DNA from: Alphaproteobacteria bacterium
GTDB taxonomy: Bacteria; Pseudomonadota; Alphaproteobacteria; Micropepsales; Micropepsaceae
Assembly (NCBI GenBank): GCA_025924715.1
Contig: JAICHV010000041.1
Span: 1 to 33,634 of the forward strand
Direction: 5' to 3'
Length of the DNA: 33,634 nt
Shown: one piece after another, positions 33,627 through 33,634 of the stretch
Layout of the letters: each line of letters opens with the position of its first letter
How positions within the stretch are numbered: the first letter of the stretch is position 1
Notes under the pieces: generated by a model
The model's input: only the letters and a program-made list of their open reading frames with translations
What the model was told of the DNA's origin: nothing
The model's database searches: none
Position numbers and translations under genes: made by a program

Positions 33627-33634
33627 AGAGCGCT

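Overview
The window reads as a high-GC chromosome segment of a Gram-negative bacterium, most likely an alphaproteobacterium; I would not go below class. The reasons are a Caulobacter/Sphingomonas-type TonB-dependent receptor, an intergenic palindrome of the AGAGCATTTTC type seen across alphaproteobacteria, abundant Sec-exported periplasmic proteins, and gene families (homodimeric E1-like transketolase, DUF815 ATPase, LeuB) with alphaproteobacterial-looking sequences. No rRNA, tRNA, CRISPR array, insertion sequence or phage gene was recognised.

Layout. 0.2-5.7 kb: a secreted NHL-propeller protein, a lysozyme-fold-like exported protein, a small EF-hand protein, a MarR regulator with a palindromic operator, a secreted bicupin and a HAD phosphatase whose Shine-Dalgarno sits inside a long hairpin. 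6-7.7 kb: an envelope/stress group (DUF1440 membrane protein, PepSY-like exported protein, glycine-zipper protein). 7.8-11.1 kb: a two-gene operon, 2-keto-4-pentenoate hydratase (mhpD type) plus a short AceE-like E1 enzyme, closed by a long palindrome against convergent leuB. 12.5-16.2 kb: an Asp/Glu-racemase-superfamily protein lacking both usual cysteines, a secreted cupin, and a second NHL-propeller paralogue carrying a Cys-rich repeat, then a small exported protein. 16.5-24.5 kb: a co-directional run of cytochrome c-cytochrome c-PQQ dehydrogenase fusion, periplasmic aldose 1-epimerase, exported metallo-beta-lactamase-fold hydrolase and TonB-dependent receptor, ended by a strong terminator. 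24.6-29 kb: IclR regulator, ACS-type MFS transporter and an exported quinoprotein-like propeller. 29-30.7 kb: DUF815 ATPase and a six-helix ferric-reductase-like membrane protein. 30.8-33.6 kb: acylating acetaldehyde dehydrogenase (mhpF), 4-hydroxy-2-oxovalerate aldolase (mhpE) and a second IclR regulator in a tight operon behind a perfect 21-bp palindrome.

Taken together this looks like a catabolic island: outer-membrane uptake, periplasmic oxidation by quinoproteins and cytochrome c, inner-membrane import of an organic acid, and the lower meta-cleavage steps (hydratase, aldolase, acetaldehyde dehydrogenase) giving pyruvate and acetyl-CoA. The substrate cannot be read from sequence. No ring-cleavage dioxygenase is visible here, so either aromatic compounds or sugar/aldonic acids remain possible inputs. 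The most distinctive features are the N-terminal di-cytochrome PQQ enzyme, the paired NHL proteins with a shared C-x-HSPIC motif, the cysteine-less racemase-fold protein, and several strong regulatory palindromes.
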